Source of the DNA: Rebecca billardiae RCC1528
Lineage: Eukaryota > Haptophyta
Assembly: GCA_965240325.2 (NCBI GenBank)
Contig: OZ251237.1
Span: 930,001-994,000 of the forward strand
DNA: 64,000 bases
Direction: 5' to 3'
Shown here: in pieces, positions 32,014-42,794 of the stretch
How positions within the stretch are numbered: position 1 is the first letter of the stretch
Layout of the letters: the number at the start of each line of letters is the position of its first letter
Translations under genes and position numbers: made by a program
The notes under the pieces: generated by a model
Seen by the model: only the letters and a program-made list of their open reading frames with translations
The model's database searches: none
What the model was told of the DNA's origin: nothing

Positions 32014-33533
32014 CTTGATGGCGGGCGGCAGGCAAAGCGAGGCGGCGGCGGGCGCGGCGCCGTCCGCCTGTGGCACGTGCGCGCCGCGCCACTCGGCGGC
32101 GGCCTGCGTGGCGAGCGTGTGCATCAGCTCGGCTGGCCGCGGCTGCGAGCCACCGCCGGCACCGCCGCCGCGAGCAGCGCCCGGGCCGCCGCCGACCGCC
32201 GCGGCGGCGGCGGCGGTCGGCGCGCGCGCAGAGAGCGAGCTCGCGAGCGCGGCGGCGAGCGGCGCCGCTTGCTCGAGTAACGAAACCCGCGAGATTAGGA
32301 TCTCGACGAGCCAGCCGAGCACGCGCGGCACGGAGCGGTGGCGCGCCTCCGCCTCCTTCGGCTCGCGCGCGGGCGAGCCCACGAGCGCGGCCGCGCACAG
32401 CACGGTGCTCATCGCGAGCGTCGCCAGCGACGGCGCACGCAGCCGGTCGGCGCCGCCGGCCGCCGCCGAGCCGCCGTGTTGGCGCGCGCCGTCGCCGTCC
32501 TCGAGCTCGTCGTCGGCGTACGCGGCGGCGTCACTCGCGGCGCGCGCGAGCAGGTGGCACCCGTCGAGCAGCCCCGTGCTCGCCACCGCAAAGTCGTCGT
32601 CGGGCGAGAGCAGCAGCAGCGTGCACTCTGCGAGCGGCCGCAGCAGCGCGCGCGCGCGCGCGGCGCGCGCCGCGTGCTCCAGCCGAGGCGCGGGGCCGGC
32701 GCCGCCGTCGGCGCCGGCAGCGTGCAGGTGCACGGCGCCGGCGAGCAGCTCGCGCTCGGCGCTGGCGAACTCGGAGCTCGCGGCGGCGAGCGCGGCGGCG
32801 AGCGCCGCCGCGCACTCGCGCGCCGCCGCGTCGAGCGCGCGGCTGCGCGCCGCCGACACCGCGGCCGGCCTCAGAACGGGCGCGGGCGCGCGGCCGAGCG
32901 CGCTCGCGCCGCCGCCAGCCACGCCGCCACCGAGCAGCTCGTGGTCGGGCGCGGCGCGCGCGGCGGCGCCGCCGGCGATGAGCGCGTGCAGCCGGGGCGC
33001 CTGCGCGCTCACCGACGCCGCGCGCGCGTGCACCGCGCGCAGCGCCCTCGAGATCGGCGTGAGTGCGGGCGTGAGCGCGTGCGCGCCCACGCGGCCCGTG
33101 CGCAGCCGCAGCAGCGCCGTGAGCGTTCGCAAGGCGGCTGTGCGCGCGAGCGCGCGGTTGTGCGCCGCAGAGAGCGCGGCGCAGACGTCGGCGAGGCGCA
33201 GCGGCGGCGGCGAGCGCGCGGCGCCGCCGCCGCGCGCGCGCGATGGCGGCGGCGGCGGCACCGCCGCCGCAGCCTTGCCGCGCGCCGCGCCGCCCGCGCC
33301 GCCCGCGTCCGCCGCCGCCGCTGCGTCCGCGCCGCCGTCCGCGTCCGCGTCCGCGTCTTGCGCCGCGCCGCCCGCCGCGCTCGGGGCGACGAGGCCGGTG
33401 CTGAGGAAGGCGAGCGTGCACTCGCAGTCCGCATCGACGCTCCGCGCGCCGCCGCCGACGTCCGCGCCGCCGCTCGGCGCGCGCTCCGCCGCCGCGCCGC
33501 CCGCCGCGCCGCCCGCCGCGCCATCCGCGCCAT

Positions 33534-33609
<76 letters not shown>

Positions 33610-34200
33610 ACGTTCCTCCGCGCCGTCGCAGAGCGGCCGGAGCGTGAGGGCGAGGTCGACGCGCTCCAGCGCGCGCGGCACGAGCTCGGCCAGCCGCGCC
33701 TCCGCCGCCTGCGCGCGCAGCCCCGCGTGCCGCCCCGACGCCGAGTCGTCGCCGCCGCCGCCGCCGCCGCCATCCATCTCGCGGCCGAGCTGGATTTCGT
33801 CAATTCCGCCGTCGGCGAGTTCGGCCGCCTCGGGCTGGCCGGCGGCCGCCGAGGCCGCGCCGCCGGCTGTGCTGGGCGCGGCACCGCCGCCGCCCTTGTG
33901 GCTCACCCGCCGCACCCGCGCGAGCCGAGCCTCGCGCTCGGCGTGCGCGGCGAGCCTGCTCGCGTACGCGCGCGCGTGCCGCCACACCGCGCACGCGTCC
34001 GCGCCGTCCGCCAGCGCGCGGCCGCTCGAAAGCTGCCGGCCAACGCCGGTGTGATAGAGCAGCGCGGCGCGCGCCGCGGCCTCGAGCTTGAGCGCCGAGG
34101 GCGACATGCGCGCGCTCGCGAGAGCCGCGGCGCGCGCGTCCGCCGTGGCCACCCACGACGCCGCGGCGCTGCGCCCGCCGCCACCACCGCTGCCACCACG

Positions 34201-34253
<53 letters not shown>

Positions 34254-35333
34254 TCGGGGCGACTAGCCCGAGGGCCTCGAGCGTTTCGTCAAGCCAGGCG
34301 GCGTCGTCGTCGAACGGGGCGGGCTCGGCGTGCGCGGCGGCGGGCGTGCCGTCTGCGCCTGGCGCGGCGGCGCGCTCCGCCGCGCCGAGCGCGCGCTCGA
34401 GCCCGACCAAGTGCGACGACTCGTCGAGCGACTTTTGTCGCACGCCGCCGCACGCGCGCGGCAGCGCGTGGTGCAGGAGCGAAAACGCTTCGACCTCCTC
34501 CGAGCTCACGCCGGGGCGGAGGAGCAGCGTGCCGGCGTACTGGCCGCAGAGCGCGGCCGCGGCGCGCGCGAGCTCGAGCGAGTCCGTCGCCGCGCACGCC
34601 GCGCGCGCCACCACGCGCCAGCCCCACGGGCGCGCGCCGCCGTCGGCCGCATGCCCGGCCATGCCTGACACGGTAAGGCGCACGGTGTCACCCGGCAGCA
34701 GCAGTGCGCGCTTCGGCCAGAGGCCGCGCGGCCCGCCGCAGGTGACGCGCAGCTCGGAGCCGACGGACTCAACCCGCATGCTCGCGCCCGGCGGCAGCGC
34801 GCAGCGCGCGTCGAAGCTCAGCTGCACGAGCTGCGCGCCGCGGACGTGAATCAGCGCAGGCGCGCCAAGGGCGTCCGCCGGCGCCGCGCCCGCCGACGCG
34901 TCCGCCGCCGCTGCCGCCGCCGCCGGCGCCCATGGGTGGGCTGACTCGAAGGTGGCCGCGCCGCCGAGCAGCTGCGGCGCGTAGATCGGCGGGCGCGCGG
35001 CGGGCGAGTGCAGCGCCTTCGTGAGCAGCAGCAGCGGCGGCAGCAGCCTCGTCGACAGCTCAAGCCCAAAGTTGCCGAACAGCGACAGTGTGGTCAGTGC
35101 CAGCATCGGCAGTGCCGCAGTGGGCGCGCGCGCCAACGCCGCGGGCCGCCGCGCGCAGCGCTCGAGCACGGCGGAGGCGAACGCGACGAAGGGCGCGCAC
35201 AGCGCGCTCGCAAAGTCGGGCGCGCGCGCCGCGTCGCTCGCGCGCTCGAGCCACGCCGAGCACAGCAGCGCATCCGCCGCGGCGCACATGCCCCCGCCCG
35301 CGCCGCCCGCGCCCGCACTCGCGTTTGGTTCGC

Positions 35334-35372
<39 letters not shown>

Positions 35373-35737
35373 ATGTTTCGTCAGGGAGCAAGAGCTCGAG
35401 GAGCGCCGAGACGAGCGGCGCGTCGACGGCGTCGGCGCAGCGCGGCGCGCGCGCCATCGCCAGCGCGAAGCGCTCGGCAAGCCGCCACGCCTCACTCGCC
35501 GCCGCCGCCGCCGCCGCGGGCGCCGACGCGGCGGGCGCGCCCTGAGCTGACGCTGACGCGGCGCCGGCGGCGGCGCCGGCCAATGCGCGCTGCGCCGCGT
35601 GCGCGTCCGCGAGGAGCGAGCGTAGCTGCGAGCCGCGCGCGCTCGGCGCGGGCCAGAAGAGCTCGAGCAGGCTGCACAGCGACAGCGCCATCTCCTCCCG
35701 CAGCGGCCCGAGGGTCGCCTCGTGCACCGCACCCAAC

Positions 35738-35809
<72 letters not shown>

Positions 35810-37065
35810 ATGGACCCAGCGCCGTGCGCTCGCCTCAGCTCGAGCAGCCGCGTGCGCAGCTGGTTGAGCGCGGCGCGCGCGGCCGCGGCCGCGCCGCCGT
35901 GCTCCGCGCCAGCGGGCCCCACGCCCTCCCCGTCGCGCGCGGGCTGCGCCAGCGCCGAGATTGCAATCTCAGACTCGTGCGCGCAGTATACGTGCGCCCG
36001 CAACAGTCGCAGCGCGCCGAGCGCGCAGTGGAGTGCCGGCACAGCGGCGCCCCGTAAGCTGGTGAGCTCGGTGAGGCAGTCCGCGCCGAAGCTCGCGATC
36101 GCGCCAAGGCACTCGGAGCTCAGATCGAGCGCGAACGCGAGACGCGTCGGCGCGCGCAGCCCGCGGCGTCCGCCGCCGCCGCCGCCGCCGCCGCTGACAG
36201 GCTGGCCGGCGGCGGCGGCGGCGCCGCCGCCGCCGCCGCCGCCTCTCGCGTCGGGGCCGACGGCGGTGGGATCGGCCGTGAGCGCCAGCGGCACGTGCTG
36301 CGTGAGCTGCAGCAGCGCGGCGAGCAGCATCGACGCCGCGGCGGCGAGCGGCGGCGTCGCGTTGTCGTCCGCGCCAGGCGGCGCGGGCAGCTGCGCCAGA
36401 GCACTCAGGCCAGCTAACACGCCATGGCTGTAGCCGCCCGCTCCTGAAGGCTCGGTGGCCGCCGCCGCCGCGGCGGGCGAGGCGCCCGGCGGCGCGCTCG
36501 CGCGCACGGCGGCGTGCACGGCGCGCAGCACGTCCGCGAGCGGCAGCGCGCGCACCGCCGGCTGCGCGTGCGAGCCGCCGCCGCCCGCCGAGCCGTGCCG
36601 GCGCGAGAGGGCCGCTCGCCAGAACGCGTGCGCCGCGCGCGCGCAGTCAGTGGCCGAGCCGGTGGCGGCGGCCAGCTGGCAGAGCACGCGCGCGGCGGTG
36701 GGCACGTGCGCGGCGTCGCCCTCGGCGACGAGCGCGCACAGCCGCGTGACCAGCCCCTCCGCGCCGAAGCTCTCCCGCGCCACGCCCTCGAGGCACAGCG
36801 GCGCCGCGCCCTGCAGCGCAGCGCCGAGCCGCGCGAGCCGAGTCGATGAGCGGAACCATTTAGTCTGTATCTCCGTCAGATCTCCCGGACCGGAGAGTCC
36901 GGAGAGCGCGGCGGCGATGGCCTGCGGCGTGGTCGGCGGGGCGCGCGAGCCGCCGAAGCCGCCGCCCAGCCCGTCGCCGCCCATCCCTGCGCCCTCGCCG
37001 GCCGCGCTGCTCGAGGCGCGCGCGCGCACCGCCTCGGCTGCGCTCCCTAGCCAGTCCCGGCCGCT

Positions 37066-37100
<35 letters not shown>

Positions 37101-38556
37101 GCGCGGACTGCGAGCCGGAGGTCGAGCCGGCGTGCGCGAAGGCGGTGGCGGCCGCGCTGACGGAGCCGCCCGCGCCGGAGCCGCCGACCCCGCCGCCGCT
37201 CCCGTACGCCGCGCCGGCGCTCGAGCGGCGCGCGCCCACGCCGCTCGGAGCGGCTCGTCCAGAAGCTGCGGCGCGGCCGCCGGCTGCGCGGCCGCCTTCG
37301 CCCAGGCTGCGCGACGCGCTGAGCTCGGCGGCGATGCGCTGGAGCACGCGCATGCGCAGCCTCTGCCGCGCCTCGAAGCCGCGCTCGTGCGCGAGCACCA
37401 GCACGTCCGCGTCGCGAGCGCCCCCGTGCGACCCGTCGCCGCCGCCGCCAACGCCAACGCCGCCAACGCCAACGCTGCCGCCGCCCAGACCGCCGCCGCC
37501 GCCGCCGCCCAGCCCCAAGCGCAGCTGCATGCTCGTCGCGTCCCACGCCGCGCGCGCGACAAGGCCGACGCGCGCGTCACCAGGCCTGGCCTCCGCCGCC
37601 TGGAACAGCGGGCGCGTGCGCGCGGCGAAAAGCAGCCGCGCGTGCGCGCCGGCGAGCTGCCGAGCGCGCGCGGCCGAGCGCGCGCGCTGAGCGCCATCGG
37701 CGCCGGCCGCGCGCTCGCGCCGCGCCTCAGCCTCGGCACGCGGCAGCTCGTCGTGGACGAGCGTGCCGCCCCACGCCCGCGTCTCGAGGCACGCCACGAG
37801 CTGCGACGCGCTCGCCTCGAGCTCGAGCGTCAGCGCATCGGGGGCCAGCGGCGAAACACCGCCGGCCGCGTCCGCCGCCGCCGCGGCCGCGGCTTCGAAC
37901 GGTGTGGCCGGCTCGCAGCGCGCGCGCAGCTCGGCCGGCGTGCACGTGGTGAGCGTGACGGTGGGCGCGCGCGGCTCGGCGAGCAGCGCGACGGCCTGGC
38001 TCGCCGTCGTCACGCGCACGCCGTCCACGCCGAGCAGCACGTCGCCCGCGCACATGTTGCCCTCCTGTGCAGCCATCCCGAACGCATCGACGACCGAGAT
38101 CACGGCGTAGGTCACCGGCTCCGGGCCGGCTGGGCCCAGGCTCGGGTCGGCTGGGAGCGTGCACAGCGTGGCGCCGAGCTGGGCCGGGTCGCGCGGCCGC
38201 GGGAGCACCGTCTCGCGGCACACGCCCGTCAGCGTGCTCGCGCTCGCCGGGAGCGCCAAGCGCGCGGCCGCATGCTGCCGGCGCGGATCCGCCCACGTCG
38301 TGGAGCGGCGCGTGTGGTCGACGAAGAAGAGGCGGCCCGAAGCCTCGTGCACGCGCTGCTCGTAGCCGATCGGCAGCTGCGGCGGCGGCAGGCTCGCGCT
38401 GAAGCGGTCGCACAGCTCCGGGAGCAGCAGCTCGTATGCGCCGAGGTCGCTTACATTCTGGAAGAGCGGACCGTCGTGCACGACGCGCGCGTGCAGGCGC
38501 GAGCGCGGCGGCGCGGGCGGCGCCGCGTCGTGCCGCTCGTAGCCCGTCGGAAACAT
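23551..38556 (-). CDS. Giant HECT-type E3 ubiquitin ligase with WW, PDZ-like and UBA domains
   Basis: Proposed exons are 38556..26035, 25829..25083, 24738..24562 and 24180..23551 (4,691 aa). All junctions are GT-AG and phase 0, and they rebuild the HECT domain across three introns. The frame continues upstream to an ATG at 38775; MFPTGYERHD at 38556 is preferred because the upstream part looks like leader. A WW domain (YEQRVHEASGRLFFVDHT, TTWADP) lies at about 57-93 and a PDZ-like fold (GNMCAGDVLLGVDGVRV) at about 142-218. Two UBA-like motifs lie near 2776-2820 and 2884-2930. Two beta-sandwich modules with a PGD...W-G pattern near 1239-1322 and 3505-3592 resemble those in HECTD4/ZZEF1-type proteins. 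The HECT N-lobe has GEASDDLGGPFREAI and LFEFLGMLIGTALR. The catalytic Cys is in LPVAHTCFF (codon 23725-23727). Long Gly, Ala and Asp runs fill the spacers. Substrates are unknown. More introns could exist in the first exon. Confidence 0.82.
24804..24842. repeat. Short tandem repeat in HECT-gene intron, unit about AGATCGCGCG
   Basis: Four near-perfect 10-bp units lie inside the second intron of the HECT ligase gene. Confidence 0.8.
24975..25028. repeat. 9-bp tandem array GGCGGCAGC in HECT-gene intron
   Basis: About six units of a 9-bp GC-rich repeat lie within the second intron of the HECT ligase gene, close to the upstream exon. The tract is open in several frames, which creates misleading reading frames. 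Confidence 0.85.
29595..29687. repeat. Paired triplet arrays (GCC)n and (GTC)n coding for poly-Gly and poly-Asp
   Basis: These lie in the large exon of the HECT gene. On the coding strand they read as an Asp run of about 11 residues followed by a long Gly run. They sit just after the second UBA-like motif. Confidence 0.85.
33539..33609. repeat. Hexanucleotide array (CGCCCG)n coding for Gly-Ala repeats
   Basis: About twelve units lie in the large exon of the HECT gene and encode an alternating Gly-Ala tract. The array is a simple sequence and probably length-variable. Confidence 0.85.
35739..35808. repeat. (GCC)n array coding for poly-Gly
   Basis: About 23 glycine codons in a row on the coding strand of the HECT gene. 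Shorter relatives lie at about 34202-34252, 35332-35372 and 37065-37100. Confidence 0.85.
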
Positions 38557-38895
38557 CCCGCCGGCTCGATCGCCGGGGACGCCGGCGCACGGCTGCGCGG
38601 ATGCCGCACGCCCGGATGCGACCCTCCCCCCGCGGCGTCCGCCGAAGGAGCAGTGCGCGGCGCTGATGCCACAGGACTGGTACTTCGAGTCCTCTTTTTG
38701 TAGTGACGCCCGGCCTTTCACCAGTGACCGCGCCCCATCGGACGTGGGCAACACGTCCGGTGTCCGGTTCATCACCAGTAGTCACCACCCTCTGGGTTCA
38801 TCATCACCGTCGTTGACGGGTGGCGACCAGCGGCGGATCGCGATCCCAAATTGCAAGGGTGCCGGTGCGGCGGTGCTCACCACTGCCACTGCAGG
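38557..38895. promoter_or_regulatory. Divergent intergenic region, HECT ligase / LRR protein
   Basis: About 339 bp separate the preferred starts. The centre (38660-38830) is less GC-rich than the flanking coding sequence, as expected for leaders and promoter. Both flanking frames remain open for some distance into it, so the true starts could be further out. No core promoter motif was identified. Confidence 0.3.
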
Positions 38896-40623
38896 ATGGC
38901 CGATCGGGTTCATCACCGCTCTGCGGCCATGTTGCTGCTCGTGCTCGCCAACCTCACCCATCTGGCATCGAGCGCCCCTCGGTTCTCGCTCGAGTCGACC
39001 GCAGACTATGAGAACTGCGTGGCGAACGCATCCGGGTGCTATTCCATGAGGTTGCCAGGCCTTGGTTCCTTGAACCCGCTCACGGGCACCGTGCCAACCG
39101 AGGTCGGCTCCATGACCAGCCTGACTTTCATGGAGCTGAACTGGAACTCGCTCACGGGCACTGTGCCAACCGAGGTCGGCTCGATGACCAGCCTGACCTA
39201 CATGGAGCTGGGCTGGAACTCCCTCACGGGCACCGTGCCGACGGAGGTGGGCGCCATGACCAGCCTTGCGCACTTGGTACTGCGCAGGAACTCGCTCAGC
39301 GCCACCTTGCCGACGGAGGTGGGTGCGATTATCAGCCTGGGTCTGATGGGCCTGGGCTGGAATTCGCTCACCGGCACCGTCCCGACGGAGGTTGGTCGGC
39401 TTACCCACCTCCACCGCCAGCTTTGGCTGGAATGGAACTCCCTCAGCGGCACAGTGCCGACAGAGGTCGGCACTATGGCCAGAATTGGACTCATGGGGCT
39501 GGGACGGAACTCGCTCACTGGGACTGTGCCGACCGAGGTGGGCACTATGAGCAACCTGTATTACATGGTGCTGGATCAGAACTCGCTCACCGGCACTGTG
39601 CCGACCGAGGTGGGCACGCTGACCGAGCTTGCTGCGGTGTGGCTGGGCCGGAACTCGCTCACCGGCGCCGTGCCGACGGAGTTGGGCACGATGACTAGCA
39701 CTACGGTCCTGAGGCTGGAAGAGAACTCGCTGACGGGCACCCTGCCGACAGAGGTGGGCATGGGCAAGCTGAACGACATGGGCCTGGTCTGGAACTCGCT
39801 GACGGGCACCGTGCCGACAGAGGTGGGCGCGATGACCAGCCTGATGATCATGGAGCTCGGGATCAACTCGCTCACGGGCACATTGCCGACGGAGGTGGGC
39901 ACGATGGCCAGCGCTATCGAGTTGAGGCTGGAAGAAAACTCGCTCATTGGCTCCATCCCGACCGAGATGGGCGCGCTCACTGGAGCTGGGCACCTAGATT
40001 TGGGCATCAACGCGCTCACTGGTGCCGTGCCGACGGAGTTGGGCACGACCAGCCTGACTGTCATGGACTTGGGGATCAACTCGCTCACCGGGGCCGTGCC
40101 GACCGAGTTGGGCGCGCTGACCAGCCTCGATCGGATCTGGTTGGGTAGGGGCTCGTTCACAGGCACCGTGCCAACCGAGGTGGGCAGGTGGAGCAGCCTT
40201 AGCTTGATGTGGCTCGGGAGGAACTCGCTCACGGGCACCGTGCCGACTGAGCTGGGCGCGATGACAAGTCTGACTGTCATGGATCTGGGCGTCAACTTGC
40301 TCACCGGCACAGTGCCGACCGAGGTGGGCGCGATGGCCAAGCTTCAGCTGCAAGTGGACAACACGAACATGTGGGGCGGCACCCATGGTTATTCTAACGT
40401 GTCTCCTGCTGTGCTGCCGCCGCGAGCCACACCAGAAAACAGCCGGCCGAGCGCTGGTGCATCGCCGCTCGTTGGCCAACGCCAACGAGCAGCGGATGCA
40501 GCGGCTGGCGGAGCTGGCCTGGTGGTCGGTGCTACTCTTGCTCTCATCACCATCTGCATTGCCTCAGTGCAACGCAAGGCCCTGCAGCAGAAGTGGGATG
40601 AGTCCTCGCTTGCGCTTCTCTGA
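38896..40623 (+). CDS. Secreted/membrane leucine-rich-repeat protein with 18 homogeneous plant-type LRRs
   Basis: Single exon, 575 aa from ATG 38896; in-frame ATGs also exist upstream at 38851 and downstream at 38932. An N-terminal signal peptide is visible (AAMLLLVLANLTHLASSA). A short region with two cysteines follows, then 18 tandem repeats of 23-25 residues with consensus NSLTGTVPTEVGxMTSLxxM and a closing LGx. The repeat fits the plant-type LRR pattern (LxGxVPxE). After the repeats a Pro/Ser/Ala linker leads to one membrane segment (AGLVVGATLALITICIASV) and a short basic, cytosolic tail with no kinase domain. The layout resembles an LRR receptor-like protein that faces the cell exterior. 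Ligand and partners are unknown. The repeat units are unusually similar to one another. Confidence 0.82.
   Translation: MADRVHHRSAAMLLLVLANLTHLASSAPRFSLESTADYENCVANASGCYSMRLPGLGSLNPLTGTVPTEVGSMTSLTFMELNWNSLTGTVPTEVGSMTSLTYMELGWNSLTGTVPTEVGAMTSLAHLVLRRNSLSATLPTEVGAIISLGLMGLGWNSLTGTVPTEVGRLTHLHRQLWLEWNSLSGTVPTEVGTMARIGLMGLGRNSLTGTVPTEVGTMSNLYYMVLDQNSLTGTVPTEVGTLTELAAVWLGRNSLTGAVPTELGTMTSTTVLRLEENSLTGTLPTEVGMGKLNDMGLVWNSLTGTVPTEVGAMTSLMIMELGINSLTGTLPTEVGTMASAIELRLEENSLIGSIPTEMGALTGAGHLDLGINALTGAVPTELGTTSLTVMDLGINSLTGAVPTELGALTSLDRIWLGRGSFTGTVPTEVGRWSSLSLMWLGRNSLTGTVPTELGAMTSLTVMDLGVNLLTGTVPTEVGAMAKLQLQVDNTNMWGGTHGYSNVSPAVLPPRATPENSRPSAGASPLVGQRQRAADAAAGGAGLVVGATLALITICIASVQRKALQQKWDESSLALL
39073..40362 (+). 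repeat. Coding tandem repeat of about 72 bp (18 LRR units)
   Basis: Eighteen units of about 72 bp share the string encoding LTGTVPTEVG almost unchanged. Two units are one codon short and one is one codon long. The DNA-level similarity makes the opposite strand stop-free as well. Confidence 0.9.
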
Positions 40624-40973
<350 letters not shown>

Positions 40974-42698
40974 CTACACAGCCGGACCGCGAGGCCCTGC
41001 CGTATCGGTAATCGGTCCACTAGCGGCCGATGAAGCCGGCGCCCGCAGTGCCGACGCTGCAGTGCCGAGTCCGCCACCACTTCTCGGCCGAGACATGGCC
41101 GCCACTGCTCTCGTCAACGTGTTGTTCGGCCACGACGCGAGCGCCTTCTTGAAGACCTTCCCTATGGGCTCTTCGCGATTTATGGCGACGCAATCGGCCA
41201 CTTCCTCCAGGAAGTGCGTCGCGGCCGCCCACCCGCCCTCCGCCTGCAGCAGGATCTCGCCTCTGTACTTGGCGAGCGCCGCCTGCCGCCGGCGCACCTC
41301 CGTGTGATTGAGTGAGCGCAGCATGCGCACCACGCCGCGCGGGTCGCGCACGAAGGGCTTGGCGGGCAGCTTGATCCAAAAGTCGTCGTAGGGCACCGGG
41401 CGGAGCACCGAGCCTTCAGGCTTGCCGTACGGCCCCTCGAGGCCGTCGCAGATGACAACCGGGATGCAGCCGGCGGCAATCGACGTGACAAAACGGCTCG
41501 TCGTGCAAATGTCGCCCGCAGGGCACAGGCAGAAGCGCGAGGTCGCCATCTCGCGGCCCATCCGCTCGTAGTTGGAGATCTGCCTGGTCGCGTCGCTCGG
41601 GTGCGTCGCGGCGAGCAGCGAGCGCAGCGTCGCGCTCACGCGCTCGCGCCGCTTCTTGGCGAGTGCGGTGACGGCGCGCAGCAGGCACTGCGGCGCCTTG
41701 CCGTGGCTGAAGTTGGCGGAGACAGACTCGCGCATGGCTGGGCGGATCAGCACATCTTGCGAGGACTCAAGCAGCAGCTGGCCCACCTGGCAGCGGATAT
41801 CCTTGCCAGTGCAGCAGACGTCCAGGCCGCCCGCGAAGTAGACCAGCACGGGCCGCTCGTAGTCAAACGGCGGCCCATGCTGGTCTATGTCGCGGGCGGC
41901 GCGGGCGTCTGAACGAGGCGCGAGGGTCGCCGCGGCACGCGCGGCGCGGCGCGCGGCGGCCGTGTGCTCGGTGAAAGCGAGCAGCGCGTACTGATTGGGC
42001 TGGTGGCCCATGTCGAAGGTGCAGCGCGCGACGACCGAGGGGTGCCGCTTCCACTCGCTCGTCGCGCGATTGGGCATGCGGCCGAACGGCTTCATCCGGC
42101 CGACCGAGGTCTCGGAGAGCAGCCACGCCACCTCCAGCCTCAGCCGCAGCGTCAGATCGGCCGCGACGCTCAGGTTCTTTGCGTTCGGGCCGACGCCGTA
42201 GAAGCTGCGCTTCTGCTTGTCGGTGAGCTGCTCGTAGATGTCGAGGCTGTGGATGTCGGCGAGCTCGTGCGACTTGGACGACGCCCAGAAGTGGTTGCGC
42301 CCGGCGGAGCGCATGAAGTGCGGCGACATGACGAGCGCTTGGCCCGCCGCCCGCATCCGGCCCCTGTGCGTGGTGCCCAGGCAGTCCTGCATGCGGAAGG
42401 AGGTGTACTCCCAGATCGGGATGTAGAAGAGCGAAGCGGCGCTCGCGTTGCGCGTGCGGTACGGGTGGTGCTTGAGCTGGTCGTACAAGTGGGCCTCCTG
42501 CATGCCCTCGCCTGCCGTCGACTTGACGAGCGCATCGTACCCGCGGCAGCGGCGGAGGAACGAAAAGTCGAGGGCACGCTTGCTGTACATGTAGAAGCTC
42601 AGCTCCGGCCGCGGCGGGGGCGCGGGCCCGAGGTCGGTGGTGGCTCTTCGTGCGAAGGAGACCACCACCACCACCACCACCAACACTCCTCCTCTCAT
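40974..42698 (-). CDS. Exostosin-family (GT47-like) glycosyltransferase, type II membrane protein
   Basis: Single exon, 574 aa from ATG 42698; an in-frame ATG at 42746 is the alternative. The N terminus is a single anchor containing a run of valines (GGVLVVVVVVVSFA), giving the type II topology of Golgi transferases. The exostosin region begins LSFYMYSKRALDFSF and includes ASLFYIPIWEYTSF and PVLVYFAGGLD. The strongest block, RFCLCPAGDICTTSRFVTSI followed by AAGCIPVVICDGLEGPY, is the usual exostosin signature (SKFCLxPxGxxxxSxR...GCIPVI). The GT47/exostosin group includes heparan-synthesis EXT proteins and plant xylosyl- and galactosyltransferases. The sugar handled here cannot be told. The gene is divergent from the nucleotide transporter, with 96 bp between starts. 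Confidence 0.85.
   Translation of the reverse strand: MRGGVLVVVVVVVSFARRATTDLGPAPPPRPELSFYMYSKRALDFSFLRRCRGYDALVKSTAGEGMQEAHLYDQLKHHPYRTRNASAASLFYIPIWEYTSFRMQDCLGTTHRGRMRAAGQALVMSPHFMRSAGRNHFWASSKSHELADIHSLDIYEQLTDKQKRSFYGVGPNAKNLSVAADLTLRLRLEVAWLLSETSVGRMKPFGRMPNRATSEWKRHPSVVARCTFDMGHQPNQYALLAFTEHTAAARRAARAAATLAPRSDARAARDIDQHGPPFDYERPVLVYFAGGLDVCCTGKDIRCQVGQLLLESSQDVLIRPAMRESVSANFSHGKAPQCLLRAVTALAKKRRERVSATLRSLLAATHPSDATRQISNYERMGREMATSRFCLCPAGDICTTSRFVTSIAAGCIPVVICDGLEGPYGKPEGSVLRPVPYDDFWIKLPAKPFVRDPRGVVRMLRSLNHTEVRRRQAALAKYRGEILLQAEGGWAAATHFLEEVADCVAINREEPIGKVFKKALASWPNNTLTRAVAAMSRPRSGGGLGTAASALRAPASSAASGPITDTAGPRGPAV
42661..42683. repeat. (ACC)n trinucleotide run coding for poly-Val anchor
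   Basis: Seven or more ACC units; on the minus strand they are GTG/GGT codons that supply the valine run of the exostosin membrane anchor. Confidence 0.85.
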
Positions 42699-42794
42699 GA
42701 GCCCTCGGCGGCCGCCATCGTGCGGACGTTGGCTCAAGGACCCCAACGCCTGAGCGTGCTTGGATTCGGCGCGGCCCGTGGAGCTGCGTTGTGT
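42699..42794. promoter_or_regulatory. Very short divergent intergenic region, exostosin / nucleotide transporter
   Basis: The 96 bp between two outward-facing start codons would have to hold both leaders. A shared promoter, or a downstream true start for one gene, is implied. No motif was recognised. Confidence 0.3.

Noticed and set aside
38782-39993. 403-codon minus-strand frame opposite the LRR gene
   Set aside because: It is a mirror of the 72-bp repeats. The plus strand has signal peptide, LRR consensus and a membrane anchor.
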